Source of the DNA: Azoamicus sp964355565
Lineage (GTDB): Bacteria > Pseudomonadota > Gammaproteobacteria > UBA6186 > Azoamicaceae
NCBI GenBank assembly: GCA_964355565.1
Contig: CAYHDJ010000002.1
Coordinates: 1-64,000, forward strand
Length of the DNA: 64,000 nucleotides
Reading direction: 5' to 3'
This document shows positions 1 to 8,298 of this stretch, piece after piece (position 1 is the stretch's first letter; each line of letters begins with the position of its first letter). Under the pieces are notes generated by a model that was not told where the DNA came from, did not search any database, and worked only from the letters and a program-made list of their open reading frames with translations. The position numbers and the translations under genes are program-made.

Positions 1-51
1 ATGCAGTGGCCTGCAAAGCCAAGAATGTCGGTTCAATTCCGGCCTCAGCCT
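1..51 (+). tRNA. tRNA-Cys (GCA), 5' part outside window
   Basis: The window opens inside a tRNA. The anticodon loop CTGCAAA (10-16) is flanked by GGC/GCC and gives anticodon GCA, which reads Cys codons. The T arm is GTCGG-TTCAATT-CCGGC, followed by the acceptor strand CTCAGCC and discriminator T, and U73 is the known identity base of tRNA-Cys. No CCA is encoded, so the CCA-adding enzyme at 10369-11604 is needed. tRNA-Leu follows after 5 bases. Confidence 0.9.
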
Positions 52-56
52 AATAA

Positions 57-140
57 GCCCGGATGGCGGAATAGGTAGACGCAAGGGACTTAAAATCCCT
101 CGGATTTATTTCTGTGCCGGTTCAAGTCCGGCTCCGGGTA
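57..140 (+). tRNA. tRNA-Leu (UAA)
   Basis: This is a class II tRNA. The acceptor strands GCCCGGA and TCCGGGT pair, with a G-U at the end, and discriminator A73 is as expected for Leu. The anticodon stem AGGGA/TCCCT closes the loop CTTAAAA, giving anticodon TAA. A variable arm (about 99-113) and the T arm GCCGG-TTCAAGT-CCGGC follow. CCA is not encoded. The transporter gene starts 10 bases downstream. Confidence 0.93.
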
Positions 141-150
141 TCTAAAAAAA

Positions 151-1296
151 ATGAAAAAAATTTTTACTGGAATATTGATAATAGTAAGCAGCAGCATAGG
201 CGCTGGAATACTTGGTATGCCCATAACTTGTAGTTTAGCTGGTTTCATACCATCAGTAATAATAATGCTGCTAACTGTTTTATACATGAATATTTTAGCA
301 AAAATAATAATAAAATTATTCTTCGTAACGAATTCTACAGATCTGACCAACATCTTTGAAAAAATTTTATCAAAAAAATTTAGCAAAATAGGTGATATAA
401 TATACTGCTTCTTATTCATATCAATAAACTCTGCATATATATCAAAAAGCACAGAACTTATACAAATAATAGCAGAAAATATAACAAAATATAAATTAGA
501 TATTAATATTTGTTATGCAATAATAATATTAATAACAACTATGATCATTAACACAAAAAATGATAATTTTAACTACACAAATAAAATATTAACAATATTT
601 CTTATAGGAATGTTTATCATAATAATAGCAAAATATTTAGTTTTAGAAACAAAAATAAAAAACTTAACATATACAAATTTAACGAACATAAAATATATAT
701 ACCCAATTTTAATAACATCATTTGGGTTTCACAATATACTGCCATATATAAAAAATGAATTTAAAAACGAAGATAAAATAAACAAAATTATAAACATCGG
801 AATGATCATAACACTAATAATATATTTAACATGGATCTTTTTAATAATGAGCGTAAAAGATGAATATTATAAATTAGGAACCTTGGAAAGTTATAAATCT
901 GATAAAATAATAACAGAATTAATAACAAAAACAAAAAATAACAATATAATTATAGCATTACTAAACATATTTTCGTTTACTGCAATAATAACATCCATTT
1001 TTAGTATTGTAATAAGCATGAAACTATATTTTCTTACAAAAATAAAAAACATTAATCCATTAATATTAAATATATTAATATTAATCCCTCCATTAATAAT
1101 AATAAAAATAAACACACATATATTTTTTACAGCATTAGAAATATCAGGTAGCATATTAACGTTAATATTTTTTGGATTATTACCAATAACAGCACTCAGT
1201 CGCGCTATAAACAAAAATTTGTTTAAAATGTATTTTTTAAATATAATTACAATAATAATTATAATTATTTCTATAATAATTCAAATAACAAAGTAA
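151..1296 (+). CDS. Aromatic amino acid permease, HAAAP family (TyrP/Mtr-like)
   Basis: This inner-membrane transporter of 381 residues belongs to the hydroxy/aromatic amino acid permease family, whose E. coli members (TyrP, Mtr) are about 400 residues long and drive uptake with protons. The first helix carries the family pattern SSSIGAGILGMPI (about residues 13-25), and about eleven hydrophobic segments follow. Tyrosine or tryptophan is the likely substrate, but the sequence does not decide between them. The gene starts 10 bases after tRNA-Leu and ends 2 bases before nfuA, so these are probably co-transcribed. It fits a symbiont that takes amino acids from its host. Loops are Lys/Asn/Ile-rich, as in all plus-strand genes here. 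Confidence 0.8.
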   Translation: MKKIFTGILIIVSSSIGAGILGMPITCSLAGFIPSVIIMLLTVLYMNILAKIIIKLFFVTNSTDLTNIFEKILSKKFSKIGDIIYCFLFISINSAYISKSTELIQIIAENITKYKLDINICYAIIILITTMIINTKNDNFNYTNKILTIFLIGMFIIIIAKYLVLETKIKNLTYTNLTNIKYIYPILITSFGFHNILPYIKNEFKNEDKINKIINIGMIITLIIYLTWIFLIMSVKDEYYKLGTLESYKSDKIITELITKTKNNNIIIALLNIFSFTAIITSIFSIVISMKLYFLTKIKNINPLILNILILIPPLIIIKINTHIFFTALEISGSILTLIFFGLLPITALSRAINKNLFKMYFLNIITIIIIIISIIIQITK

Positions 1297-1298
1297 AA

Positions 1299-1868
1299 AT
1301 GCAATTAAAAATAACAGATGATGCACTAAATTATCTAATGCACCACTTAAATTTAGAACACGACAAAAACCTAATAATATATATATCAGTAGCATATCCA
1401 TATACACAATATGCATATGTGAACATTACATATTGTAAAAAAACTGATATAAACAAAACTGATATAAAATTTAATATTAAAAATATCAATATATATATTG
1501 ATGAAAAATCAAAAGATTTACTACATGCCTCTACAATAGATTTGAAAAATGAATCATTACAAATAAATGCACCTAATCTATTAAAAAGTAAAGAAATCAA
1601 CAATCAAAACATTGAAGATGAAATAAAAATTCTATTTGAAAACGAAATAAATACAGTTTTATCACAACATGGTGGTTTTATAGAACTAATGGAAATAGAA
1701 CAATCTGATACATTAATAATAAAATTTCATGGAGGATGTCAAGGTTGTGGAATGGTAAATTATACAATGAATAATTATATAGAAAAAATAGTTAAAAAAA
1801 ATTTTCCACAAATAAAAAGAATAAAAGATATAACTTCACATGACATCAAAAAAAATTCTTATTACTAA
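1299..1868 (+). CDS. nfuA: Fe-S biogenesis protein NfuA
   Basis: This Fe-S cluster carrier delivers [4Fe-4S] clusters to apo-enzymes. At 189 residues it matches E. coli NfuA (191). The N-terminal part (about 1-100) is a degenerate A-type domain. The C-terminal Nfu domain begins at HGGFIELMEI (about residue 124) and holds the cluster-binding CxxC in GGCQGCGMV (about 147-155). The end NSYY resembles E. coli HSYY. Likely clients here include radical SAM enzymes RlmN and MoaA. Its 3' end overlaps the convergent tadA by 4 bases. Confidence 0.92.
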   Translation: MQLKITDDALNYLMHHLNLEHDKNLIIYISVAYPYTQYAYVNITYCKKTDINKTDIKFNIKNINIYIDEKSKDLLHASTIDLKNESLQINAPNLLKSKEINNQNIEDEIKILFENEINTVLSQHGGFIELMEIEQSDTLIIKFHGGCQGCGMVNYTMNNYIEKIVKKNFPQIKRIKDITSHDIKKNSYY

Positions 1869-2281
1869 AAAAATCTTTTCTTTAAAAAAAAAGTTTGCAT
1901 TAAAAATACTGATTCACTTAACAAAATACCACCAGTCATCTTAATCTCTTTAATATAGTTTTTATATAAATCCTTGTTACCATAAGATCCAAATACAACT
2001 CTATTTATATTATAAGAAGACATAAGTAACACACATGTTGGACACGGCTCAAGAGTTACATATAAAACGCTTTCATCAATAATTTGATTAGAAAAATAAA
2101 ACCTAGATTTGTTTATCAAAATAATTTCAGAATGATAAAAAAATGAACTACAGCAAAAATTACCAGCCATCGCTAATTCAAAATTATTAAAAACCAAAAC
2201 AGATCCAACCGGCAATTCATTTAGAGACAAAGCTTTTTTTGCAATTAATAAAGCTCTTGTCATCCAAAAATAATCATCCAT
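1865..2281 (-). CDS. tadA: tRNA-specific adenosine deaminase TadA
   Basis: TadA deaminates A34 to inosine in tRNA-Arg(ACG), and that tRNA lies at 13217-13291. The 138-residue protein has the zinc and catalytic motif as HSE (about residue 51; HAE in E. coli) and the zinc-binding PCPTC (about 85-89; PCVMC in E. coli). The catalytic Glu and both zinc Cys are kept. The N-terminal WMTRALLIAKKA matches the family start. E. coli TadA is about 167 residues, so the C-terminal helix region is shortened. It lies just downstream of rplQ on the same strand. Confidence 0.9.
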   Translation of the reverse strand: MDDYFWMTRALLIAKKALSLNELPVGSVLVFNNFELAMAGNFCCSSFFYHSEIILINKSRFYFSNQIIDESVLYVTLEPCPTCVLLMSSYNINRVVFGSYGNKDLYKNYIKEIKMTGGILLSESVFLMQTFFLKKRFF

Positions 2282-2287
2282 AAAACA

Positions 2288-2647
2288 TTAATTTCTATCT
2301 ACTAATTCAATAAAAACTAATTTTGCACAGTCCCCCTGCCTAATCTTATATTTTATAATTCTAGTATATCCACCAGGTCTTTTTATATACCTTTTACCTA
2401 ATTGTGAAAAAAGTACATGAGTTATATATTTATCTTTTATTCTACTAAAAACCAATCTCCTATTAGATAAAGAATCTACTTTTGAATAAGTTATTAATGG
2501 TTCTATAACACGCCTAACTTCTTTAGCTTTAGCTAATGTAGTCTTTATCATACCATGCTTAACCAATTCCTTGGATAAATTAATAAACAATGCATGCCTA
2601 TGACTCGGTTTTCTACCAAAATGTCGACCAATATTTCTATGTCTCAT
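2288..2647 (-). CDS. rplQ: 50S ribosomal protein L17
   Basis: Protein L17 has 119 residues. The N-terminus MRHRNIGRHFGRKPSHR matches the family, which fixes the start at 2647 rather than an in-frame ATG 12 bases upstream. The core TLAKAKEVRRVIEPLIT, which sits near the exit tunnel in known structures, is intact. As in E. coli it closes the alpha operon (secY-rpmJ-rpsM-rpsK-rpsD-rpoA-rplQ), 14 bases after rpoA. Confidence 0.96.
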   Translation of the reverse strand: MRHRNIGRHFGRKPSHRHALFINLSKELVKHGMIKTTLAKAKEVRRVIEPLITYSKVDSLSNRRLVFSRIKDKYITHVLFSQLGKRYIKRPGGYTRIIKYKIRQGDCAKLVFIELVDRN

Positions 2648-2661
2648 AATAAAATCCAAAA

Positions 2662-3663
2662 TTATTTTATATTATTATCATTTTTATAATCTTCTAAAAT
2701 CGTGATCCAATTAATATCTTTACACCCTAACGACAAGCCTCTTTCATGTAAAACATGTTTAATTTCAGCCAATGATTTTTTACCAAGATTAGGAGTTTTT
2801 AATAATTCAGATTCACTTCTTTGAATCAACTCTCCTATATAGTAAATGTTTTCAGCCTTCAAACAATTAGCTGATCTGACAGTTAATTCAAGACTATCAA
2901 CAGGTTTAAACAAATCTAAATTAATTTGATCTTTAACAGATGTCTTGATATCAATTTTTTCTTTCTCAATTTTAATAAAAACTGACAATTGATCTGATAA
3001 AATTTTAGATGCTAAATGCAAAGCATCAACAGCGCTGATTGTGCCATTAGTATTAATATTTAATACCAACCTATCTAAATCACTTCTATCTTTAATTCTA
3101 ATATTTTCCACATCATAACTAAAATTATTAATTGGACTAAAAAATGAATCAAGCTTTAACCATCCAGATAAATTATTCTTTTCAAAATCTAAAACTTCAT
3201 AAGACGAAACACATCCCCTACCCTTAGCAACTCGTATATCAATTCCAAGATCACCGGACTCATCAACGCTGGTTATAACATAACCGGGGTTAATTATTTC
3301 AACCCCATCCGGCAAAACAAAATCTGACGCATAAACATTACATGGACCCTTTTTATTTAAGCTTAATTCAACATAATTTTTATCTAACAATTTAAAACAA
3401 ATTCCACCAAGCTTAAGCAAAATATCCATAACATCATCATACACACCATCTTTTGCGATGAATTCATGCAAAACACCAGATATTCTAGCCTCTATAACAG
3501 TGCACCCAGGCATAGAAGATAACATAACCCTACGTAAAGCAGTACCAATAGTATGCCCAAAACCACGCTCTAATGGTTCTATAACAACAACTATATTATT
3601 AATATCTAAATCTCTAATTTCTATTATACGTGGTTTCAAAAAATCATTTAAAAAATCTGTCAT
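2662..3663 (-). CDS. rpoA: RNA polymerase subunit alpha
   Basis: The alpha subunit has 333 residues (E. coli 329). I set the start at MTDFLNDFLKPR, which aligns with E. coli MQGSVTEFLKPR. An upstream ATG at 3708 would overlap rpsD. The N-terminal assembly domain shows EPLERGFGHTIGTALRRV, used for dimer formation and beta binding. The C-terminal domain keeps LTVRSANCLKAENI with the Arg and Asn that contact promoter UP elements, and TPNLGKKSLAEIK. Both domains are complete, so activator and UP-element contacts may still work. Confidence 0.96.
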   Translation of the reverse strand: MTDFLNDFLKPRIIEIRDLDINNIVVVIEPLERGFGHTIGTALRRVMLSSMPGCTVIEARISGVLHEFIAKDGVYDDVMDILLKLGGICFKLLDKNYVELSLNKKGPCNVYASDFVLPDGVEIINPGYVITSVDESGDLGIDIRVAKGRGCVSSYEVLDFEKNNLSGWLKLDSFFSPINNFSYDVENIRIKDRSDLDRLVLNINTNGTISAVDALHLASKILSDQLSVFIKIEKEKIDIKTSVKDQINLDLFKPVDSLELTVRSANCLKAENIYYIGELIQRSESELLKTPNLGKKSLAEIKHVLHERGLSLGCKDINWITILEDYKNDNNIK

Positions 3664-3685
3664 ACTTAAAATTCCGCTTATAAAT

Positions 3686-4324
3686 CTATTTAGAATAAAA
3701 TTCAACAACTAATTGCTCATTTAAATCAACAGATAATTCATTTCTCTCAGGACATCTTAAAAACACAGATGACATAGCTTTAACATCAACATCAACCCAT
3801 CCAACAAAGCCATACTTCTCAGCACATTTCAAAGCATACTGAATCCTAACTTGATCTTTACTACTATCTCTAACGCGTACAATATCTCCAGATTTAACCA
3901 AATAAGAAGGAAAAACAATAACTCTCTCCATACCATTTCTAATAACAATAATAGATTTGTGTGAAACTAATTGCCTTGCCTCTGCTCGAGTAACAGCAAA
4001 TCCTGATCTATAAACAACATTGTCTAATCTAGATTCAAGCATTTTCAACAAAAAATCACCACTAGCCCCTTTTTTACCAGACACTCTTAAGAAAAAATGT
4101 CTAAATTGTTTTTCTAAAATACCATATGTATATTTTATAGTCTGTTTAGCAGTTAGCTGTAACGCATGACTCCCGTTGGTTTTCTTTCTTTTATTTCCAT
4201 GTTGCCCTGGAAAAACTTTTAAATTACACTTGCTAGATATATCTCTCCCACCCAAACTTTTTAATCCTAAATCAAGACCAATTCTTCTAGACATTTTGCA
4301 TGCAGATTTCAAATAGCGCGCCAT
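3686..4324 (-). CDS. rpsD: 30S ribosomal protein S4
   Basis: Protein S4 has 212 residues (E. coli 206). It binds 16S rRNA early in assembly, and in E. coli it is the translational repressor of the alpha operon. The start MARYLKSACKMSRRIG and the KRKKTNG linker are typical. The S4 RNA-binding domain runs from about residue 96 (ESRLDNVVYRSGFA) through EARQLVSHKSI. It lies between rpsK and rpoA, the usual position. Confidence 0.96.
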   Translation of the reverse strand: MARYLKSACKMSRRIGLDLGLKSLGGRDISSKCNLKVFPGQHGNKRKKTNGSHALQLTAKQTIKYTYGILEKQFRHFFLRVSGKKGASGDFLLKMLESRLDNVVYRSGFAVTRAEARQLVSHKSIIVIRNGMERVIVFPSYLVKSGDIVRVRDSSKDQVRIQYALKCAEKYGFVGWVDVDVKAMSSVFLRCPERNELSVDLNEQLVVEFYSK

Positions 4325-4336
4325 AATAAACTCCTT

Positions 4337-4729
4337 TTAAACTCTACGTTCTTTAGCTGGTCTGCATCCATTATGAGGAATGCTGGTTACATCAGCTATA
4401 TAAGTCACTTTGAAAAAACTAGCAAGGCCACGTATTGCAGCTTCTCTACCAGGACCAGGACCACTAATATAAACTTCTACAGACGATATTCCATGTGCGT
4501 CCTTAGCTATTTTTGCCACAGCTTTAGAAGCCATTTGCGCTGCATACGGTGTACTCTTCTTTGACCCTTTAAATCCCTCACTGCCAGCAGTTTTCCATAA
4601 TAAAACATCACCACCAACATCAGCAATATAAATCAACGTATTGTTATACGACGCTCTAATATAAACCTTTGCAGAAGTAATCTGCTTTTTGCTCTTTTTA
4701 ACTATTTTGCTTTTTATTTTTCTAATCAT
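4337..4729 (-). CDS. rpsK: 30S ribosomal protein S11
   Basis: Protein S11 has 130 residues, the normal length. Recognisable blocks are ASYNNTLIYIADVGGDVL, GPGPGREAAIRGL and the C-terminal DVTSIPHNGCRPAKERRV, which lies on the platform near the E site in known ribosomes. It sits 15 bases after rpsM and 12 bases before rpsD in the alpha operon. Confidence 0.96.
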   Translation of the reverse strand: MIRKIKSKIVKKSKKQITSAKVYIRASYNNTLIYIADVGGDVLLWKTAGSEGFKGSKKSTPYAAQMASKAVAKIAKDAHGISSVEVYISGPGPGREAAIRGLASFFKVTYIADVTSIPHNGCRPAKERRV

Positions 4730-4744
4730 TTAACACCTTTAAAA

Positions 4745-5095
4745 CTAAATTTTCTTTCTCAAACGCTTTCTAGTTCTAGCATTAGTTCTAGTTCTTTGCC
4801 CCCTAACTGGCAATCCAATTTTATGCCTAACACCTCTATAACATTTTATATCTTTTAATCTCTTAATATTGAAACGAATTCTAGTTCTTAAATTACCTTC
4901 TACATCAAACTCAGAAACTATTTTTTGAATAAAAGTAATTACTTCATCTGTCAATTGATTAACTTTTAAAAAAGGAGAAACTCCAGCCTTTTTACAAATA
5001 TAAAAAGCACTAACCTTTCCTATACCATAAATCTTCCTCAAAGCTATTACCACATGCTTATTAGAATCTAATATAACACCAGCCACTCTTACCAT
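4745..5095 (-). CDS. rpsM: 30S ribosomal protein S13
   Basis: Protein S13 has 116 residues (E. coli 118). The start MVRVAGVILDSNKHVV and helix-hairpin-helix block YGIGKVSAFYICKKAG are typical. The basic C-terminal tail GLPVRGQRTRTNARTRK reaches the P-site tRNA and subunit bridges in known structures. It follows rpmJ with 10 bases between. Confidence 0.96.
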   Translation of the reverse strand: MVRVAGVILDSNKHVVIALRKIYGIGKVSAFYICKKAGVSPFLKVNQLTDEVITFIQKIVSEFDVEGNLRTRIRFNIKRLKDIKCYRGVRHKIGLPVRGQRTRTNARTRKRLRKKI

Positions 5096-5105
5096 AAATG
5101 CTCCT

Positions 5106-5219
5106 TTATCCTTGTCGTTGTTTATGTTTTGGGTTAATACAAATTACTCTTAAAACCCTATTTCTTCTAACAAGAATGCAATGTCTACAAATTTTCTTTA
5201 TAGAAACTCTAACTTTCAT
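5106..5219 (-). CDS. rpmJ: 50S ribosomal protein L36
   Basis: This 37-residue gene begins MKVRVSIKKICRHC and ends NPKHKQRQG. It has the zinc-ribbon ligands of the C+ form of L36: CRHC near residues 11-14, a third Cys near 27 and His at about 32. It lies in its classical place between secY (29 bases upstream) and rpsM (10 bases downstream). It is easily missed because of its size. Confidence 0.95.
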   Translation of the reverse strand: MKVRVSIKKICRHCILVRRNRVLRVICINPKHKQRQG

Positions 5220-5247
5220 TTTAACTCACCTATAAAATCATTAAACT

Positions 5248-6549
5248 TTAAAAACCATTAATCTTATATTTCTTTATTAAACCATCATATTTGTAAGATA
5301 TCATTTTTGATTGAACCTGCGAAATAAAATCCATTATAACCACAATCACAATTAATAACGAAGTCCCACCAAAATAAAATGGCACATTTAAAAATGCAAC
5401 TAAAAGCTCTGGTAACAACGACACAAACGTCAAATACAAAGCCCCAAGAAAAGTTAAACGTTTAACAACCTTATCTATATACAAAGCAGTATTATTTCCA
5501 GGTCGAATACCAGATATAAAACCACCAGACTTCTTTAAATTTTCAGCAGTCTCACTAGATGTAAAAACCAATGACGTGTAAAAAAAACAAAAAAACATAA
5601 TAAGTGCAGAAAATAAAAATAAGTATGGAATTTTCCCTGGAGTAATTAAATATCTTATATAATTTAAAAAAAAATTACTAGACTTAGGATCAACCCATTG
5701 TATTAAAGTAATAGGAAATAAAATAACGCTAGACGCAAAGATAGGGGGTATCACACCTGCCATATTAATCTTAAATGGTAAATATGTTGTCTGAGCAGCA
5801 AAAACTTTTCTGCCATGCTGTCGCTTTGGATAATTAACAAGCAACTTCTTTTGTGCCCGCTCAACAAAAATTATCAAAAAAACAACAAACAACAATATAC
5901 ATAAAAAACAAATAACAGAAAAAATATTTAATTCACCTTGTCTAACTTTTTCAAGTATCGAAACACTAGTTCTTGGGAGATTTGATACAATGCTGGTAAA
6001 TATAATTAGCGATATACCATTTCCTATCCCATTCTCATTTATTAATTCACCTAACCACATTAAAAAAATAGTACCAGAAATTAAACTTATAACAACAACT
6101 AAATAATGCAAAAAATAAAAATTCCCACTAAAACCAATATTTAACATTAAATTACTCATAGCAATAGCTTGCAAAGCTGATAAAACAACTGTCAAAAACC
6201 TAGTATACTCAGCTAAGCGTTTTTTACCAAAATCTCCTTCTTTTTTTATCCGCATCATTGGTTCCCATATAGTAGACAACAACTGAATTATGATGGAAGC
6301 GGAAATATATGGCATTATTCCCAAGGAAAAAATAGTTATTTTAGACAAAGCCCCACCAGAGAACAAATTAAATAAACTAAACATACTAGCACTATCATCA
6401 GAAAAAGAGCTAAAAATCTGTTTTGCATCTAACAACGGAATTGGTATATGAGCCCCAACTCTGTATATAATTAAAATAAATAATACAAACAACAATCTAT
6501 TTTTTAAATCGGCCATATTACTTTTTTCAAATGGTTTTGTATTTATCAT
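5248..6549 (-). CDS. secY: Sec translocon channel subunit SecY
   Basis: SecY is the ten-helix channel for protein insertion and export. I set the start at MINTKPFEKSNMADLKNRLLF (433 residues; E. coli 443). An in-frame ATG 66 bases upstream would add a hydrophobic stretch not seen in the family. Family blocks present are NLFSGGALSKITIFSLGIMP, ERGIGNGIS-like NENGIGNGISLI and the C-terminal PFYFGGTSLLIVIVVIMDF. SecY is separated from rplO, its usual upstream neighbour, by about 11.4 kb. SecDF-YajC, FtsY and SRP RNA are also in the window. Confidence 0.96.
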   Translation of the reverse strand: MINTKPFEKSNMADLKNRLLFVLFILIIYRVGAHIPIPLLDAKQIFSSFSDDSASMFSLFNLFSGGALSKITIFSLGIMPYISASIIIQLLSTIWEPMMRIKKEGDFGKKRLAEYTRFLTVVLSALQAIAMSNLMLNIGFSGNFYFLHYLVVVISLISGTIFLMWLGELINENGIGNGISLIIFTSIVSNLPRTSVSILEKVRQGELNIFSVICFLCILLFVVFLIIFVERAQKKLLVNYPKRQHGRKVFAAQTTYLPFKINMAGVIPPIFASSVILFPITLIQWVDPKSSNFFLNYIRYLITPGKIPYLFLFSALIMFFCFFYTSLVFTSSETAENLKKSGGFISGIRPGNNTALYIDKVVKRLTFLGALYLTFVSLLPELLVAFLNVPFYFGGTSLLIVIVVIMDFISQVQSKMISYKYDGLIKKYKINGF

Positions 6550-6579
6550 AATAAAAAAATTAAAAAAAATATATTCTAT

Positions 6580-6585
6580 ATTATA
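6580..6585 (-). promoter_or_regulatory. Possible -10 box for the secY-rplQ operon
   Basis: On the minus strand, TATAAT lies about 31 bases before the secY start, which would give a leader of about 25 bases. The best upstream -35 candidate, TTGTTT, is spaced at 20 bases, which is poor. A promoter is expected because secY has been cut off from the spc operon, but AT-rich DNA produces such boxes by chance. Confidence 0.3.
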
Positions 6586-6652
6586 CAGAAAGAATAAAAA
6601 TAAAAAAACAAGCAAATGCCAAAAAGTGATAAAATTTTATAAATAAAAAATA

Positions 6653-6681
6653 TTGTAGTAAATATCTTTTATTAGTATAAT
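6653..6681 (+). promoter_or_regulatory. Sigma-70-type promoter of tlc
   Basis: TTGTAG (6653-6658) and TATAAT (6676-6681) are separated by exactly 17 bases. The predicted start of transcription near 6688 leaves a leader of about 29 bases. GGAG at 6705-6708 lies 8 bases before the ATG. This is one of the cleanest promoter and ribosome-binding-site pairs in the window, as expected for a strongly expressed single gene. Confidence 0.6.
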
Positions 6682-6716
6682 ACAATTTTCTATGATTAAA
6701 AAATGGAGTAGTAGAC

Positions 6717-8270
6717 ATGTCAGATGTTAAACCAGAATTCGGCCGTTGGAGAACACTGTTATGGCCAATTCATAACCATGAACTAAAAAAATTCTTGCCT
6801 CTAGGATTTATAATGTTCGGAATATTATTTAATTATACATTACTTAGAGATACAAAGGATACATTAGTAGTAAATGCAGCAGGCGCAGGGTTAATACCAT
6901 TTTTAAAATTTTATTGTGTAACACCGGCAGCAGTTATATTTGTAATTTTATATGCTAAATTATGCAATTTGTTCAATAAAGAAACAATTTTTTATATTGT
7001 GGTAGCACCATTTTTAGTATTTTTTGCATTTTTTGCTTTTGTGCTATATCCAAATTTTGATGCATTGCATCCATCAACAACACTTATAAATGATTTAAAC
7101 AGTAAATACCCAGCATTTAGCGGATTTATAAACATATACGCTTATTGGTCATATTCCGCATTTTATGTCTTAGCAGAAATTTGGGGTAGCGCAATGGTAG
7201 CTCTAATGTTTTGGCAATTCGCAAATGAAATAGTAAAAATAAGCGAATCAAGAAGATTTTATGGACTTTTCGTAGTTATAGGCAATATATCATTAATATT
7301 ATCCGGACAGGTAGTAAGATATTGTTCAACAGGCATAAAATCATTTGTAACAGATGATCCTTGGAAATGGTCGTTATACTTATTAATGGGTACAGTAGTA
7401 ATAATGGGTTGCTTATCCATGTATTTATATAGATGGATGCACTTAGTAGTCTTAACAGATCCTCGTTATTATGACGGCTTGAAAAAAAATGAAACAGCAA
7501 AAAAGAAAAAAAGCAAACCTGGTTTATCAGAAAGTTTTAAAATAATAATAAAATCAAAAGAGTTAGGGCTAATAGCTACATTAATTATGGCATATGGCAT
7601 AACAATTAATTTAGTAGAAGTTCAATGGAAAGAACAACTTAAATTTTATTACGCTGGAGATAAAGGCGGATACAACGCATTCATGGGGAATTATTCAACT
7701 TGGTCAGGAATAATAACAATATTATTCAGTTTATTCATTGGCTCTAATATTCTAAGATTATTAAGCTGGTTCAAAGCAGCAGTAATAACTCCATTTGTTA
7801 TAATAGTCGGTGGAACATTTTTCTTCTGTTTTATTTTAGCTAACGACATAAATTTAATAAAAAACTTCACGTATAATATATTATCATCTTTAGGTACAAC
7901 CCCAGTTACAGCGGCAACTTTTTTAGGAGCAGCTATAGTAATAATATCTAAAGTAGTAAAATATTCATTATTTGACCCAACAAAAGAAATGGCGTATATC
8001 CCACTAGATGATGAATTAAAAACAAAAGGTAAAGCAGCGGTTGACGTAATAGGTGGTAGAGCAGGAAAGGCAGGCGGAGCTTTTGTGCAAAGCACATTAT
8101 TAGCATTTATGGCAACAACAAATGTATTATCAATAGCTCACATAGCATTTGGAGTGTTTTTTATAGCAGGAATATTATGGATTATATCAGTAAAATTCTT
8201 AAGTGTAAAAGTAAAAGAGAATACAGACCGCCGAGTTGCAGAAATGAAGGCAGCTGAACCAGCTAAATAA
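6717..8270 (+). CDS. tlc: ATP/ADP translocase (nucleotide transporter, TLC/NTT family)
   Basis: This 517-residue membrane protein belongs to the ATP:ADP antiporter family known from Rickettsia, Chlamydia and plastids (typical length about 500). It opens with PEFGRWRTLLWPIHNHELKKFLPL and continues with LLRDTKDTLVVNAAGAG (about residues 42-58), both strong family signatures. It has about eleven or twelve hydrophobic helices and ends in a charged tail. Other family blocks are EIWGSAMVALMFWQFANE (about 154-171) and DPTKEMAYIPLDDELKTKGKAAVDV (about 420-444). The family exchanges ATP for ADP across the inner membrane of intracellular bacteria or organelles. Exchange direction cannot be read from sequence. 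With a respiratory chain encoded nearby, export of ATP to the host is possible. The gene stands alone with its own promoter. Confidence 0.95.
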   Translation: MSDVKPEFGRWRTLLWPIHNHELKKFLPLGFIMFGILFNYTLLRDTKDTLVVNAAGAGLIPFLKFYCVTPAAVIFVILYAKLCNLFNKETIFYIVVAPFLVFFAFFAFVLYPNFDALHPSTTLINDLNSKYPAFSGFINIYAYWSYSAFYVLAEIWGSAMVALMFWQFANEIVKISESRRFYGLFVVIGNISLILSGQVVRYCSTGIKSFVTDDPWKWSLYLLMGTVVIMGCLSMYLYRWMHLVVLTDPRYYDGLKKNETAKKKKSKPGLSESFKIIIKSKELGLIATLIMAYGITINLVEVQWKEQLKFYYAGDKGGYNAFMGNYSTWSGIITILFSLFIGSNILRLLSWFKAAVITPFVIIVGGTFFFCFILANDINLIKNFTYNILSSLGTTPVTAATFLGAAIVIISKVVKYSLFDPTKEMAYIPLDDELKTKGKAAVDVIGGRAGKAGGAFVQSTLLAFMATTNVLSIAHIAFGVFFIAGILWIISVKFLSVKVKENTDRRVAEMKAAEPAK

Positions 8271-8276
8271 TAAAAT

Positions 8277-8298
8277 AATAGGGTGTAAAAACCCTATT
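8277..8298. terminator. Short bidirectional terminator-like hairpin between tlc and tatC
   Basis: AATAGGG (8277-8283) and CCCTATT (8292-8298) form a 7-bp stem with an 8-base loop between convergent tlc and tatC. The downstream strand is A-rich, so the T tract is better on the tatC side. The stem includes the tatC stop codon. It is weak but well placed. Confidence 0.4.

Noticed and set aside
90..452. Open frame on the minus strand across tRNA-Leu and the permease start
   Set aside because: It is antisense to a well-recognised transporter and a tRNA, with no family motif.
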